Source: Candidatus Didemnitutus sp. (lineage in GTDB: Bacteria; Verrucomicrobiota; Verrucomicrobiia; Opitutales; Opitutaceae). From it: a DNA stretch of 64,000 bases. Location of the stretch: positions 62,001-126,000 of the forward strand of contig JAGOQJ010000001.1 in the NCBI GenBank assembly GCA_017991595.1, given 5' to 3'. Positions within the stretch are counted from its first letter, which is position 1. The number at the start of each line of letters is the position of its first letter. The notes beneath the pieces were generated by a model that saw only the letters and a program-made list of their open reading frames with translations, had not been told where the DNA came from and made no database searches. Positions 39,276-46,663 of this stretch are shown here, one piece after another. Made by a program: the position numbers and the translations under genes.

Positions 39276-40823
39276 TTACGGCGTGAGGAACAGCCCGGCG
39301 CCCGGCCCCATCGGGAGGCGCAGCCAGATCCAGGTCATCAACATGATCGTCCACGCGATCAGGAACGCGATCGAGTAGGGCAGCATCGTCGAGATCATCG
39401 TGCCGATGCCGGTCTGGGGCAGGTAACGGCTGGCGAAGGTGACGATGAGCGGGAAGTAGGCCATCAGCGGCGTGATGATGTTCGTGCAGCTGTCGCCGAC
39501 GCGGAACGCACCCTGCACCAGCTCCGGCGTGAAGCCGAGCAGCATGAACATCGGCACGAACACCGGCGCGAGCAGCGCCCACTTGGCCGAGGCGGAGCCG
39601 ATGAGCAGGTTCACCGTGGCGGTGAAGAACACCAGCGAGACCATGAGGAGGATCGGGCTGTCCTGCAGTCCCAGGGCCTTGATGCCCGTGGCGCCCTCGA
39701 TCGCGATGATCGTGCCGAGGTTGGTCCAGTTGAACAACGCGAGGAATTGCGCGCAGAAGAACGACATCACGATGTAGGACGCCATCGTCGCCATGGAGGC
39801 GTCCATGCCGCGGATGACGTCATGGTCGTTGCGGATCGTCCGCGCTCCGAGCCCGTAGGCCAGACCCGAGGCCAAGCCGTAGAGGAAGATGAAGAAGATC
39901 AACCCCCGCATGAAATACGAGGTGAGCAGGCCGGGTTGCTTCGGATCGAGCAGGAAGCCGCCCGCCGGCAGCAGGCCCCAGACGATGACGCCGGTGATCG
40001 CGACGTTCACCGCGAGCGTCCAAGCCAGGCCGCGCTTCTCGGCGGCGGTCAGCGGCGTGATGGGCTCGCGCGCGGCGTCGCCCCGGTATTCGCCGAGACG
40101 CGGCTCAACGATTTTCTCGGTCACGAACCAGCCCACGGTCGTGAGCAGGAAGGTCGCCGCCACGAGGAAATAGTAGTTGGCCGTCGCATAGACGACGTAG
40201 CCGGGCTTGATGCCGGCGGTGGTGGCGGCGGCTTGGGTGATGCCGGCGAGCAGCGGATCGATGGTGCCGAGCAGCAGGTTGGCGCTGAAGCCGCCCGACA
40301 CGCCCGCGAACGCCGCCGCCAGCCCCGCCAGCGGGTGCCGGCCCACGGCGTGGAACAGCGCCGCACCGAGCGGGATGAAGAGCACGTAGCCCACGTCGCC
40401 GCCCGAGTGCGACATGATGCCGCCGAAGATCACCATCGGCGTGAGCAGGCGCGGCGGCGAGTTGAGCACGATCAGCCGCAGCAGCGCCGCGATCAGGCCG
40501 GTGCGTTCCGCCACCGCGATGCCCACGAGACAGGCCAGCACGGTGCCGAGGGGCGGGAAGCCCGCGAAGTTCGGCACGACGTTCGTGATGAACCGGTGCA
40601 GGCCGTCCACCGAGAGCAGGTTGACCACCGCGATCGTCTGGCCGGTGGCTGGATGCACGACTTCCACGCCCAGCCGGCTGAACAGCCAGGAGAGCAGCAC
40701 CACGAGCACCGAGAGTGCGGCGAATAGCGTGGACGGGTTGGGCAGGGCGTTGCCGAGGCGTTCGACGACGTTGAGGAAACGTTGGAACAACGAGCGGCTT
40801 CCAGGGGCGTGGGCGGAAGGCAT
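39276..40823 (-). CDS. AbgT family transporter (copy 2)
   Basis: A 515-residue paralogue of the preceding transporter, with the same topology and the same landmark motifs (FLNVVERLGNALPNPSTLF, SGGFSANLLLGTIDPLLAG, SASAKWALLAPVFVPMFMLL, FRVGDSCTNIITPLMAYFPL). Differences concentrate in the periplasmic and loop regions, for example HSGGDVGYVLFIP here against NAGSEVGYVLLTP in copy 1. That suggests an old duplication with different substrates or a heteromeric transporter (inference). ATG 40823 is the first gene of the likely unit abgT-abgT-DUF4203. Confidence 0.9.
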   Translation of the reverse strand: MPSAHAPGSRSLFQRFLNVVERLGNALPNPSTLFAALSVLVVLLSWLFSRLGVEVVHPATGQTIAVVNLLSVDGLHRFITNVVPNFAGFPPLGTVLACLVGIAVAERTGLIAALLRLIVLNSPPRLLTPMVIFGGIMSHSGGDVGYVLFIPLGAALFHAVGRHPLAGLAAAFAGVSGGFSANLLLGTIDPLLAGITQAAATTAGIKPGYVVYATANYYFLVAATFLLTTVGWFVTEKIVEPRLGEYRGDAAREPITPLTAAEKRGLAWTLAVNVAITGVIVWGLLPAGGFLLDPKQPGLLTSYFMRGLIFFIFLYGLASGLAYGLGARTIRNDHDVIRGMDASMATMASYIVMSFFCAQFLALFNWTNLGTIIAIEGATGIKALGLQDSPILLMVSLVFFTATVNLLIGSASAKWALLAPVFVPMFMLLGFTPELVQGAFRVGDSCTNIITPLMAYFPLIVTFASRYLPQTGIGTMISTMLPYSIAFLIAWTIMLMTWIWLRLPMGPGAGLFLTP

Positions 40824-40918
40824 CGCGGCATGGAAGGCGTCTCGGGCGAGGCGTCAACTCAGACCGGCCGGCGGCATCGCGGCGGGGAGTCGATGGGCGG
40901 CGGCTGGGCCGCGCGGGC

Positions 40919-41224
40919 TCAGAAGATCGAGACGGCCTGCGCGCTCTCGAGCACGATCCAGGCGGCGGCGAAGGCGGTGGCCCACATCAGCACGGCCTTG
41001 GCGGCGCGGCGGCGGCGCAGGCTGCGTTCGTAGGTGTCGACCGAGTGCGTGCGGTAGCCGCTGGCCTCGAGAAAACTCACGAACTGCGCCCGGCGCGTGG
41101 AGGCCGCCCGCAGCCGCCGGTCGAGCTTCCGCCCGCGGAGGGAGGGTAGCGAGGACAGGAATTGGCGGAGCGCGCGCTTCACGCTGCGATTCGTTCCGCA
41201 TTCGCCGCGCACACTCAAGGGCAT
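40919..41224 (-). CDS. Small membrane protein with basic N-terminus
   Basis: A 101-residue protein, not recognised. Residues 1-75 are strongly basic ([30 protein letters not shown]), and the C-terminal 25 residues form one membrane segment (VLMWATAFAAAWIVLESAQA). This is a tail-anchored layout. ATG 41224 follows a GGAGA sequence, though the spacing is short; an upstream start at 41320 would add Arg-rich residues of doubtful coding quality. It sits 95 bp upstream of the AbgT pair on the same strand. Its reality as a gene rests on codon frame and the clean membrane segment only. Confidence 0.5.
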   Translation of the reverse strand: MPLSVRGECGTNRSVKRALRQFLSSLPSLRGRKLDRRLRAASTRRAQFVSFLEASGYRTHSVDTYERSLRRRRAAKAVLMWATAFAAAWIVLESAQAVSIF

Positions 41225-41421
41225 TCTCCGTTTCGCGTGCGAATTGACGCAGGCTTTACCCGCGCACGTCGCGCCGCGTCGCGCGCGCCGCCGAAAAAAC
41301 GCCGCCACCGACCCGCGCAATCGGCCTCGCTGCCGCGCGGGCGCTGTTCTGTCACACGCGCAAAAAGGAGTGGTTTTCCGCTCTCAAACCCAACAACGTC
41401 GCCCCTCACCACATCCGCGCC

Positions 41422-42729
41422 ATGCACCATTTTCACTACGTCGGTAACCAACTGCACGCCGAGGGAGTCGACCTCGCCGCCGTCGCCCGCCTGCACGGCA
41501 CCCCGACCTACGTCTACAGCGCGCAGACCATTGCGGACAATTACCGCCGTCTCGCCGCCAGCCTCGCCGGGCTCGATGTCCGCATTTGTTTCGCCTGCAA
41601 AGCCAACTCGAACCTCGCCGTCCTGCGCCACTTCGCGAACCTCGGCGCGGCCTTCGACCTCGTGAGCGGAGGCGAACTGCGCCGCGTGCTCGCCGCAGGC
41701 GGCCGCGCAGAGGACAGCGTCTTCGCCGGCGTGGGCAAGACCGACGCCGAGATCCGCCTCGCCCTCGAGGCAGGCGTTTACGGCTTCCACGTCGAGAGCG
41801 AGCCCGAGCTCGAGCGCATCAACCACCTTGCCGGCCAGCTGGGCAAAAAGGCCCCCATCGCCATCCGCATCAACCCGGACGTCGACGCCAAGACCCACGC
41901 CAAGATCACCACCGGCAAGAGCGAGAACAAGTTCGGCATCCCGCTGAAATACGCCGCGGCCGCCTACGCCGCGGCCGCAAAGCTCCCGCACATCGAGATC
42001 CGTGGCGTGCAGATGCATATCGGCTCGCAGCTCACCAAGGTCGGCCCCTTCGTCGAGGCGGTCGAAAAGGTGTTGCCCTTCGTCGCGGAGCTCCAGCGCA
42101 CCTACGGCATCCAGTATTTCAGCGTCGGTGGTGGCATCGGCATCGTTTATCCGGACGCCCTCGCCAGCGGCCCGGCCGCCTGGTGGGACGCCCAGCTCGA
42201 GGGCGAGCGCCCGCTCACGCCCGAGGCCTACGGCGCCGCGCTCACGCCGCTCCTCGCTCCGCTCGGCCTCAAGATCCTCCTCGAGCCCGGTCGCTTCCTC
42301 GTCGGCAACGCCGGCGTGCTCCTCACGCGCGTCGAATACGTCAAGCGCGGCCACGGCAAGACCTTCGTCATTCTCGACGCCGCGATGAACGACCTCGCGC
42401 GCCCCGCGATGTATGACGCCTACCACGAATTCGTGCCCGTCGTCCGCGAGACCGAGCGCCCTGCGCTCAAGACCGACCTCGTCGGCCCGGTCTGCGAGAG
42501 CGGCGACTGTTTTGCGAAGGACCGCACGATCCAGGAAATCGGCGAGGGCGAACTCGGCGTGTTCATGAGCGCCGGCGCCTACGGCCACACCATGGCCAGC
42601 CGCTACAACACCCGCGCCCTCCCGGCCGAGGTGTTCGTTTCCGGCACCCGCTTCGAGTTGGTGAATGCGCGCGAGACCTTCGAAACGATGATTGCCGGCG
42701 AGAAAATTCCCGGCTTTCTGAAGGCCTGA
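41422..42729 (+). CDS. lysA: Diaminopimelate decarboxylase
   Basis: A PLP enzyme of 435 residues that converts meso-diaminopimelate to L-lysine, the last step of lysine synthesis. The alanine-racemase-fold barrel carries the PLP Lys K60 in FACKANSN. Phosphate-binding stretches are HIGSQL (about 200) and SVGGGIGI (about 234). The active-site Cys loop GPVCESGDCF (about 355) from the C-terminal beta domain and the GAYGHTMASRYNTR stretch (about 391) complete the site. The ATG at 41422 matches the family N-terminus (FHYVGNQLHAEGVDL). It is the first gene of a forward run with gpsA, glycerate kinase and a monophosphatase-like gene. Confidence 0.96.
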   Translation: MHHFHYVGNQLHAEGVDLAAVARLHGTPTYVYSAQTIADNYRRLAASLAGLDVRICFACKANSNLAVLRHFANLGAAFDLVSGGELRRVLAAGGRAEDSVFAGVGKTDAEIRLALEAGVYGFHVESEPELERINHLAGQLGKKAPIAIRINPDVDAKTHAKITTGKSENKFGIPLKYAAAAYAAAAKLPHIEIRGVQMHIGSQLTKVGPFVEAVEKVLPFVAELQRTYGIQYFSVGGGIGIVYPDALASGPAAWWDAQLEGERPLTPEAYGAALTPLLAPLGLKILLEPGRFLVGNAGVLLTRVEYVKRGHGKTFVILDAAMNDLARPAMYDAYHEFVPVVRETERPALKTDLVGPVCESGDCFAKDRTIQEIGEGELGVFMSAGAYGHTMASRYNTRALPAEVFVSGTRFELVNARETFETMIAGEKIPGFLKA

Positions 42730-42757
42730 ACGCGGTCGGGTTTTCCGCCGCGTTCGG
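42730..42757 (+). terminator. Hairpin between lysA and gpsA
   Basis: GAACGCGG pairs with CCGCGTTC around TCGGGTTTTCCG, right after the lysA stop codon. There is no U-run, so partial read-through into gpsA is likely. Confidence 0.4.
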
Positions 42758-42807
42758 ACCGGACCGCCCGCTGCGGCCCGGTCGCACCCCTCAACCCGTT
42801 TCCTTCC

Positions 42808-43845
42808 GTGGCTGAAACGCCTACCCTGCAGTTTGCCGTCATCGGCGCCGGTGCCTGGGGCACCGCCGTCGCCGCCCATCTCGCGCGCCGCGGCCACCCG
42901 ACCACGCTCGTCGCGCGCCGCCCGGAACACGCCGCCGCCATCGCCGCCGCGCGCGAAAACCGCGACTACCTCCCCGGCATCCCGTTGCCGGAGTCGCTCG
43001 CCGTCACGGCCGATCTCGGCGCGGCATTGCGCGGGGCCGACGTGGCCCTGATCGCCAGCCCTTCGCACGCCCTGCGTGCGTGGTGCGGGCAGATGCGCGC
43101 CGTCTTGGGCGACGCTGGTCGGCTCCAACTCTTCATCAGCCTCGTCAAGGGTCTCGAGGTCGACACCCACTTCCGCGCCAGCGAGGTCATGGCACAAGTG
43201 CTCCCGCAGGTGAACGTCGCCACGTTGACCGGCCCGACCAACGCCGCCGAGGTCGCCCGCGGCCTGCCCGCGGCCATGTTACTTGCGGCGGCCCGGCCCG
43301 ATGCCTGCGTCGCGCGCGTGCAGGCGGCGATGAGCGATTCCGCGCTGCGCATCTACACCGGCGACGACCTGCCCGGCGCCGAATACGGCGCCTGCCTCAA
43401 GAACATCTACGCCATCGCCGCCGGCCTGTGCGATGGCCTCCGGCTCGGCGACAACGCCCGCGCGGCGCTGCTCACGCGGGCCCTCACCGAGATGGTGCGC
43501 GTCGGCGAGGCGCTCGGGGCCAAGCGCGAAACGTTCTACGGCCTGAGCGGCTTCGGCGACCTCGTGGCCACCTGCCACGGCGCGTGGAGCCGCAATCGCG
43601 AGTTCGGTCAGCGCATCGGCGAAGGTGCCACCGTCGAGCAGCTCATGGCCGGCCGCAAGACCGTGGTCGAGGGCCACCGCACCGCGGACGCCTTCCACGG
43701 CCTCTGTTTGGAAAAGGGCATCGCGGCCCCGATCCTCGCCGAGATCCATGCCATTCTCTATACGGGTAAAAAACCCGCCGACGCCCTGCGCGCGCTCATG
43801 ACGCGCGAGCTCAAACCCGAGAGCGCCCGTCCGATGGCGTCCTGA
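42808..43845 (+). CDS. gpsA: NAD(P)-dependent glycerol-3-phosphate dehydrogenase
   Basis: Makes sn-glycerol 3-phosphate from dihydroxyacetone phosphate for phospholipid synthesis. The 345 residues show the Rossmann motif VIGAGAWGTA (11-20), SLVKGLE (about 112-118), TGPTNAAEVARG (about 139-150) and the catalytic Lys in EYGACLKNIYAIAAG (about 191-205), followed by FYGLSGFGDLVATC and GYRTADAFH-like GHRTADAFH. GTG at 42808 is the start; no ATG lies in frame before the Rossmann motif. Confidence 0.95.
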   Translation: MAETPTLQFAVIGAGAWGTAVAAHLARRGHPTTLVARRPEHAAAIAAARENRDYLPGIPLPESLAVTADLGAALRGADVALIASPSHALRAWCGQMRAVLGDAGRLQLFISLVKGLEVDTHFRASEVMAQVLPQVNVATLTGPTNAAEVARGLPAAMLLAAARPDACVARVQAAMSDSALRIYTGDDLPGAEYGACLKNIYAIAAGLCDGLRLGDNARAALLTRALTEMVRVGEALGAKRETFYGLSGFGDLVATCHGAWSRNREFGQRIGEGATVEQLMAGRKTVVEGHRTADAFHGLCLEKGIAAPILAEIHAILYTGKKPADALRALMTRELKPESARPMAS

Positions 43846-43848
43846 ACG

Positions 43849-43868
43849 CGGCCGAGGTCCGGCCGCCG
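43849..43868 (+). terminator. GC hairpin after gpsA
   Basis: GCGGCC and GGCCGC pair over GAGGTCC, followed by a GC-rich stretch with TCGTTTTCGG. A weak terminator or processing site. Confidence 0.35.
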
Positions 43869-43916
43869 GGTCGTTTTCGGGCTCGCGCCGGCCGCGCGTC
43901 CCGCTGTCTTGCCCCC

Positions 43917-45062
43917 ATGCGATTCCTGCTGGCGTTCGATAAATTCAAGGATGCCCTTTCCGCGCCGGAAGCGTGTGCCGTAGCCGCACAGGCGCTCGGG
44001 CCGGGGCATGCGACTGAACTCTGCCCGCTGACCGACGGCGGCGAAGGTTTCTGCTCCATCCTCACCCGCGCCGTGGGCGGCGAACTCGTGTCCTGCCCGG
44101 TCACTGGGCCGCTCGGCACGCCGGTCTCCGCTCATTACGGGTTGGTCGACGTAGCGCAATTGCCCCCGGCGGTCCGCACGCTTCTCGGACTCGCGGCGGG
44201 CGCGCGCCGCCTCGCGATCGTCGAGATGGCGCAGGCCAGCGGCCTCGCGCTCGTGCCGGCCGACCGGCGCGATCCCTGGCAGACCACGTCGCGTGGCACC
44301 GGCGAGTTGATCGCCGCGGCGGCCGACGCGGGCGCAGATGCGATCCTCGTTGGCGTCGGCGGCAGCGCCACGCACGACGCCGGGCTCGGCGCGCTCACCG
44401 CGCTTGGGTTCGAGTGTCGGACGGCCGACGGTGCGCGCCTCGATCCGCCTGTGCCGCAGACCTGGGCCGCGCTCGCGGTGGTCGCGGGCCAGCTTCGTCC
44501 GTTGCCGCCGCTCTTCGTCGCCTGCGACGTGACCAATCCGCTCATGGGCACCTTCGGCGCCGCGGCGGTTTACGCTCCGCAAAAGGGCCTGCAGCCGGAG
44601 GATTTCACGCGGCTCGAATACATGACCGGCCGCATGGCGGCGCTGCTCTGCACGCACGCGAAGAAGCATCCGCTCCTCTGCGAAACGCCGGGCGCGGGTG
44701 CGGCCGGCGGCTTGGCCTTCGGTTTGCTGGCCGCGGCGGACGCCACGCTGGTGCCCGGCTTCGCACTCGTGGCGGAATGGCTCGATCTGGACGCGAAGCT
44801 CGCGGCTTGCGACGTGGTGCTCACCGGCGAAGGGCGTTTCGACGCCAGTTCCCTGCAAGGCAAGGGACCGGGCGCGGTCGTGCGTCGCGCTCTCGATCGC
44901 GGCAAGCCGGTGCATGTTTTCGCCGGGTCCGTGGACTTGCCGGAGCCGGTCGCTGCCGTGCGGACGCACGCGCTCTCGCCCGCCGGGCTTCCCCTCGAGG
45001 CTGCCCTCGCCGCCACGCGCGAACATCTGGCCGCCGCGGTGCGGGCCGAGTTCGGCTCTTGA
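43917..45062 (+). CDS. Glycerate kinase (GK-II / GlxK type)
   Basis: A 381-residue kinase that phosphorylates D-glycerate to 2-phosphoglycerate (family knowledge), feeding it into lower glycolysis. Family motifs are FDKFKDALSAPEA (7-19), PLTDGGEGF (about 37-45), TSRGTGELI (about 124-132), GVGGSATHDAGLGAL (about 143-157, the nucleotide-binding glycine stretch) and GAGAAGGLAFG (about 261-271), TGEGRFD (about 303-309) and LQGKGP. All key residues are in place. It is 13 bp upstream of the monophosphatase-like gene, suggesting joint translation of the two. Confidence 0.93.
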   Translation: MRFLLAFDKFKDALSAPEACAVAAQALGPGHATELCPLTDGGEGFCSILTRAVGGELVSCPVTGPLGTPVSAHYGLVDVAQLPPAVRTLLGLAAGARRLAIVEMAQASGLALVPADRRDPWQTTSRGTGELIAAAADAGADAILVGVGGSATHDAGLGALTALGFECRTADGARLDPPVPQTWAALAVVAGQLRPLPPLFVACDVTNPLMGTFGAAAVYAPQKGLQPEDFTRLEYMTGRMAALLCTHAKKHPLLCETPGAGAAGGLAFGLLAAADATLVPGFALVAEWLDLDAKLAACDVVLTGEGRFDASSLQGKGPGAVVRRALDRGKPVHVFAGSVDLPEPVAAVRTHALSPAGLPLEAALAATREHLAAAVRAEFGS

Positions 45063-45075
45063 ACCCCTTCGCCTG

Positions 45076-46068
45076 ATGTCGCCCGAGCGTTTTCGCCTTT
45101 TGTTGTGCGCGTTGCAGGAGGAAATCCGCCGCGCGGTGCTCCGCTCGCGCCGGCAAAGCACCGCGCACCTCCGCCGCATCGCGAAGGTCACGGCGGCGGA
45201 CACAATCTACGGCATCGATGCGGTGGTGGAGCCGGTGATCCTCGCGTGGCTCGCCCGACATTGGCCGGCGCGCGAGCCCGTCGAACTGGTGATGGAGGGC
45301 TTGGAGGAGCAGGGTGCGGTGACCTTCCCGCGCGGCACGCCGGTGCGCGCGACGAAGTGGAAACTGATCCTCGATCCGATCGACGGCACGCGCGGCCTGA
45401 TGCACGACAAGCGCAGCGCGTGGACCCTCGCCGGCCTCGCACCGCAGCGCGGCGTCCGCACCGACGTCAGCCATATCACGGTCGCCGCGATGACCGAGTT
45501 GACGACGAGCAAGGCCGGTTTCTCGGACCAGCTCAGCGCCGTGCGCGGTGGCGGGCTCCGCGCCACGCGGCTCGATCTGCGCACGGGGCGCCGACGCGCG
45601 CTCCGTCCGCAGCCCTCGCGCGCGACCACGCTGGCGCATGGTTTCGGCGCCTTCGCCAAGTTTCTCCCCGAGGGCAAAGCGTGGCTGGCGGAGCGCGAGG
45701 AGCAGCTGTGGCGCGCCCTCGGTCTCACCGGCGCGAGCGGCGGCGAGCCGGTTTTCGACGACCAGTATATCAGCACCGGCGGGCAGCTCTACGAACTCAT
45801 CCTCGGTCACGATCGCTTCATCGCCGATGTGCGCCCGGTGGCGTTTGCGCGGCTGGGCTTGGGTGCCGGCGCGTCGCTGGCGTGTCATCCCTACGACATC
45901 TGCACGCTGCTGGTCGCGGAGGAGGCGGGTTGCGTCGTGCGCGATGCTACGGGCCGGCGATTGCGCGCTCCGCTCGACACGACCACCGCGGTGGCGTGGG
46001 TCGGCTACGCCAATCGCACGCTCGCCCGCCGGATCGCCCCGGTGTTGCGCCGCGTGCTGGCCGGGTGA
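45076..46068 (+). CDS. Inositol monophosphatase family protein
   Basis: A 330-residue protein of the lithium-sensitive Mg-dependent phosphatase family. The metal-binding motif is LDPIDGTRG (99-107) with E74 upstream in VMEGLEEQG; the second motif is reduced to HPYDICTLLVAEEAG (about 276-290) where the family usually has W-D-x-A-A. The Asp is kept but the Trp is replaced. The domain is longer than typical IMPases (about 260-280 residues), with an insert between the two motifs. The substrate is not clear: inositol phosphate, histidinol phosphate and bisphosphates all occur in the family. ATG 45076 is 13 bp after the glycerate kinase stop codon, so a link to sugar-acid metabolism is plausible. 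Confidence 0.85.
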   Translation: MSPERFRLLLCALQEEIRRAVLRSRRQSTAHLRRIAKVTAADTIYGIDAVVEPVILAWLARHWPAREPVELVMEGLEEQGAVTFPRGTPVRATKWKLILDPIDGTRGLMHDKRSAWTLAGLAPQRGVRTDVSHITVAAMTELTTSKAGFSDQLSAVRGGGLRATRLDLRTGRRRALRPQPSRATTLAHGFGAFAKFLPEGKAWLAEREEQLWRALGLTGASGGEPVFDDQYISTGGQLYELILGHDRFIADVRPVAFARLGLGAGASLACHPYDICTLLVAEEAGCVVRDATGRRLRAPLDTTTAVAWVGYANRTLARRIAPVLRRVLAG

Positions 46069-46073
46069 GGGCA

Positions 46074-46102
46074 CAAAAAAGCGGCGTCGAAGTGACGCCG
46101 CT
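46074..46102 (-). terminator. Intrinsic terminator of lipoprotein gene
   Basis: AGCGGCGTC-ACTTCG-ACGCCGCT on the minus strand followed by TTTTTTG. It also lies right after the monophosphatase-like gene on the plus strand, where it may act weakly. Confidence 0.85.
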
Positions 46103-46131
46103 GCGGGAGGAGGGTGAGGCGGAGCGGAGGC

Positions 46132-46587
46132 TCAGCCCTTCGATTGCTCGATCACGGTCACCTTGCCGTTCTCGAAGGTGATGCGGATGCGCTCCTCGAC
46201 TTCAGGACGGTAGGTCTCGGCGTAAACCGGGTGGTAGTGGAAGCGATAGGTCTTCAGCACGGGGTCCCAATAGACCCGGCGCGCGTAACCGGCGAAGCGG
46301 GTGCCGTCGTAGCGTTCGTAGTAGGTGTTGTAGATCCACACGGTCTGCGCGCCGGCGGCGCTGCGCGACTCGCGTTTCTGGTCAGGGGCGCCGAGGGCGA
46401 GGTAGACGGCATCCTCGCTGTAGCCGAGGTCGATGATGCCCTGTTTCACCTTCGCCTGGGTCTCGGCGTCGAGGCTGGCGAAGGCCTCGGGCTTTTCCTT
46501 GATGCGGGTTTCCACGGTCTGGCAACCGGTGGCGAGCAGCAGCGTCGTGGCCGCGGCGGCTAGCAGAAGGAGTCGGGTGGGTTTCAT
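46132..46587 (-). CDS. Lipoprotein, BamE/SmpA-like fold possible
   Basis: A 151-residue lipoprotein. The signal peptide ends in LLATGC with the lipidated Cys at residue 22. The mature domain starts with ETRIKEKPEAFASLDAETQA, then KVKQGIIDLGYSEDAVYLAL-GAPD, which resembles the helix-turn and glycine pattern of small outer-membrane lipoproteins of the SmpA/OmlA type (K-V-x-x-G-x-S-x-x-x-V-x-x-x-L-G-x-P). Aromatic residues are concentrated at the C-terminal half (YYERYDGTRFAGYARRVYW). Role inferred only from fold resemblance. It has its own terminator and lies 77 bp after the copper ATPase gene on the same strand. Confidence 0.75.
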   Translation of the reverse strand: MKPTRLLLLAAAATTLLLATGCQTVETRIKEKPEAFASLDAETQAKVKQGIIDLGYSEDAVYLALGAPDQKRESRSAAGAQTVWIYNTYYERYDGTRFAGYARRVYWDPVLKTYRFHYHPVYAETYRPEVEERIRITFENGKVTVIEQSKG

Positions 46588-46663
46588 GATGGGAGGGAAG
46601 ACGCCTGGAATCCTAATCAGGTTCCACGGAATCTCCAGCCCGGCGAGGGGCGGGTGGGCTGGG

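Noticed and set aside
40854-41201. A 115-codon minus-strand frame overlapping the small membrane protein at 40919
   Set aside because: The competing frame (40919-41224) ends with a clean membrane helix, while this one is a Pro/Arg/Ala-rich shadow.
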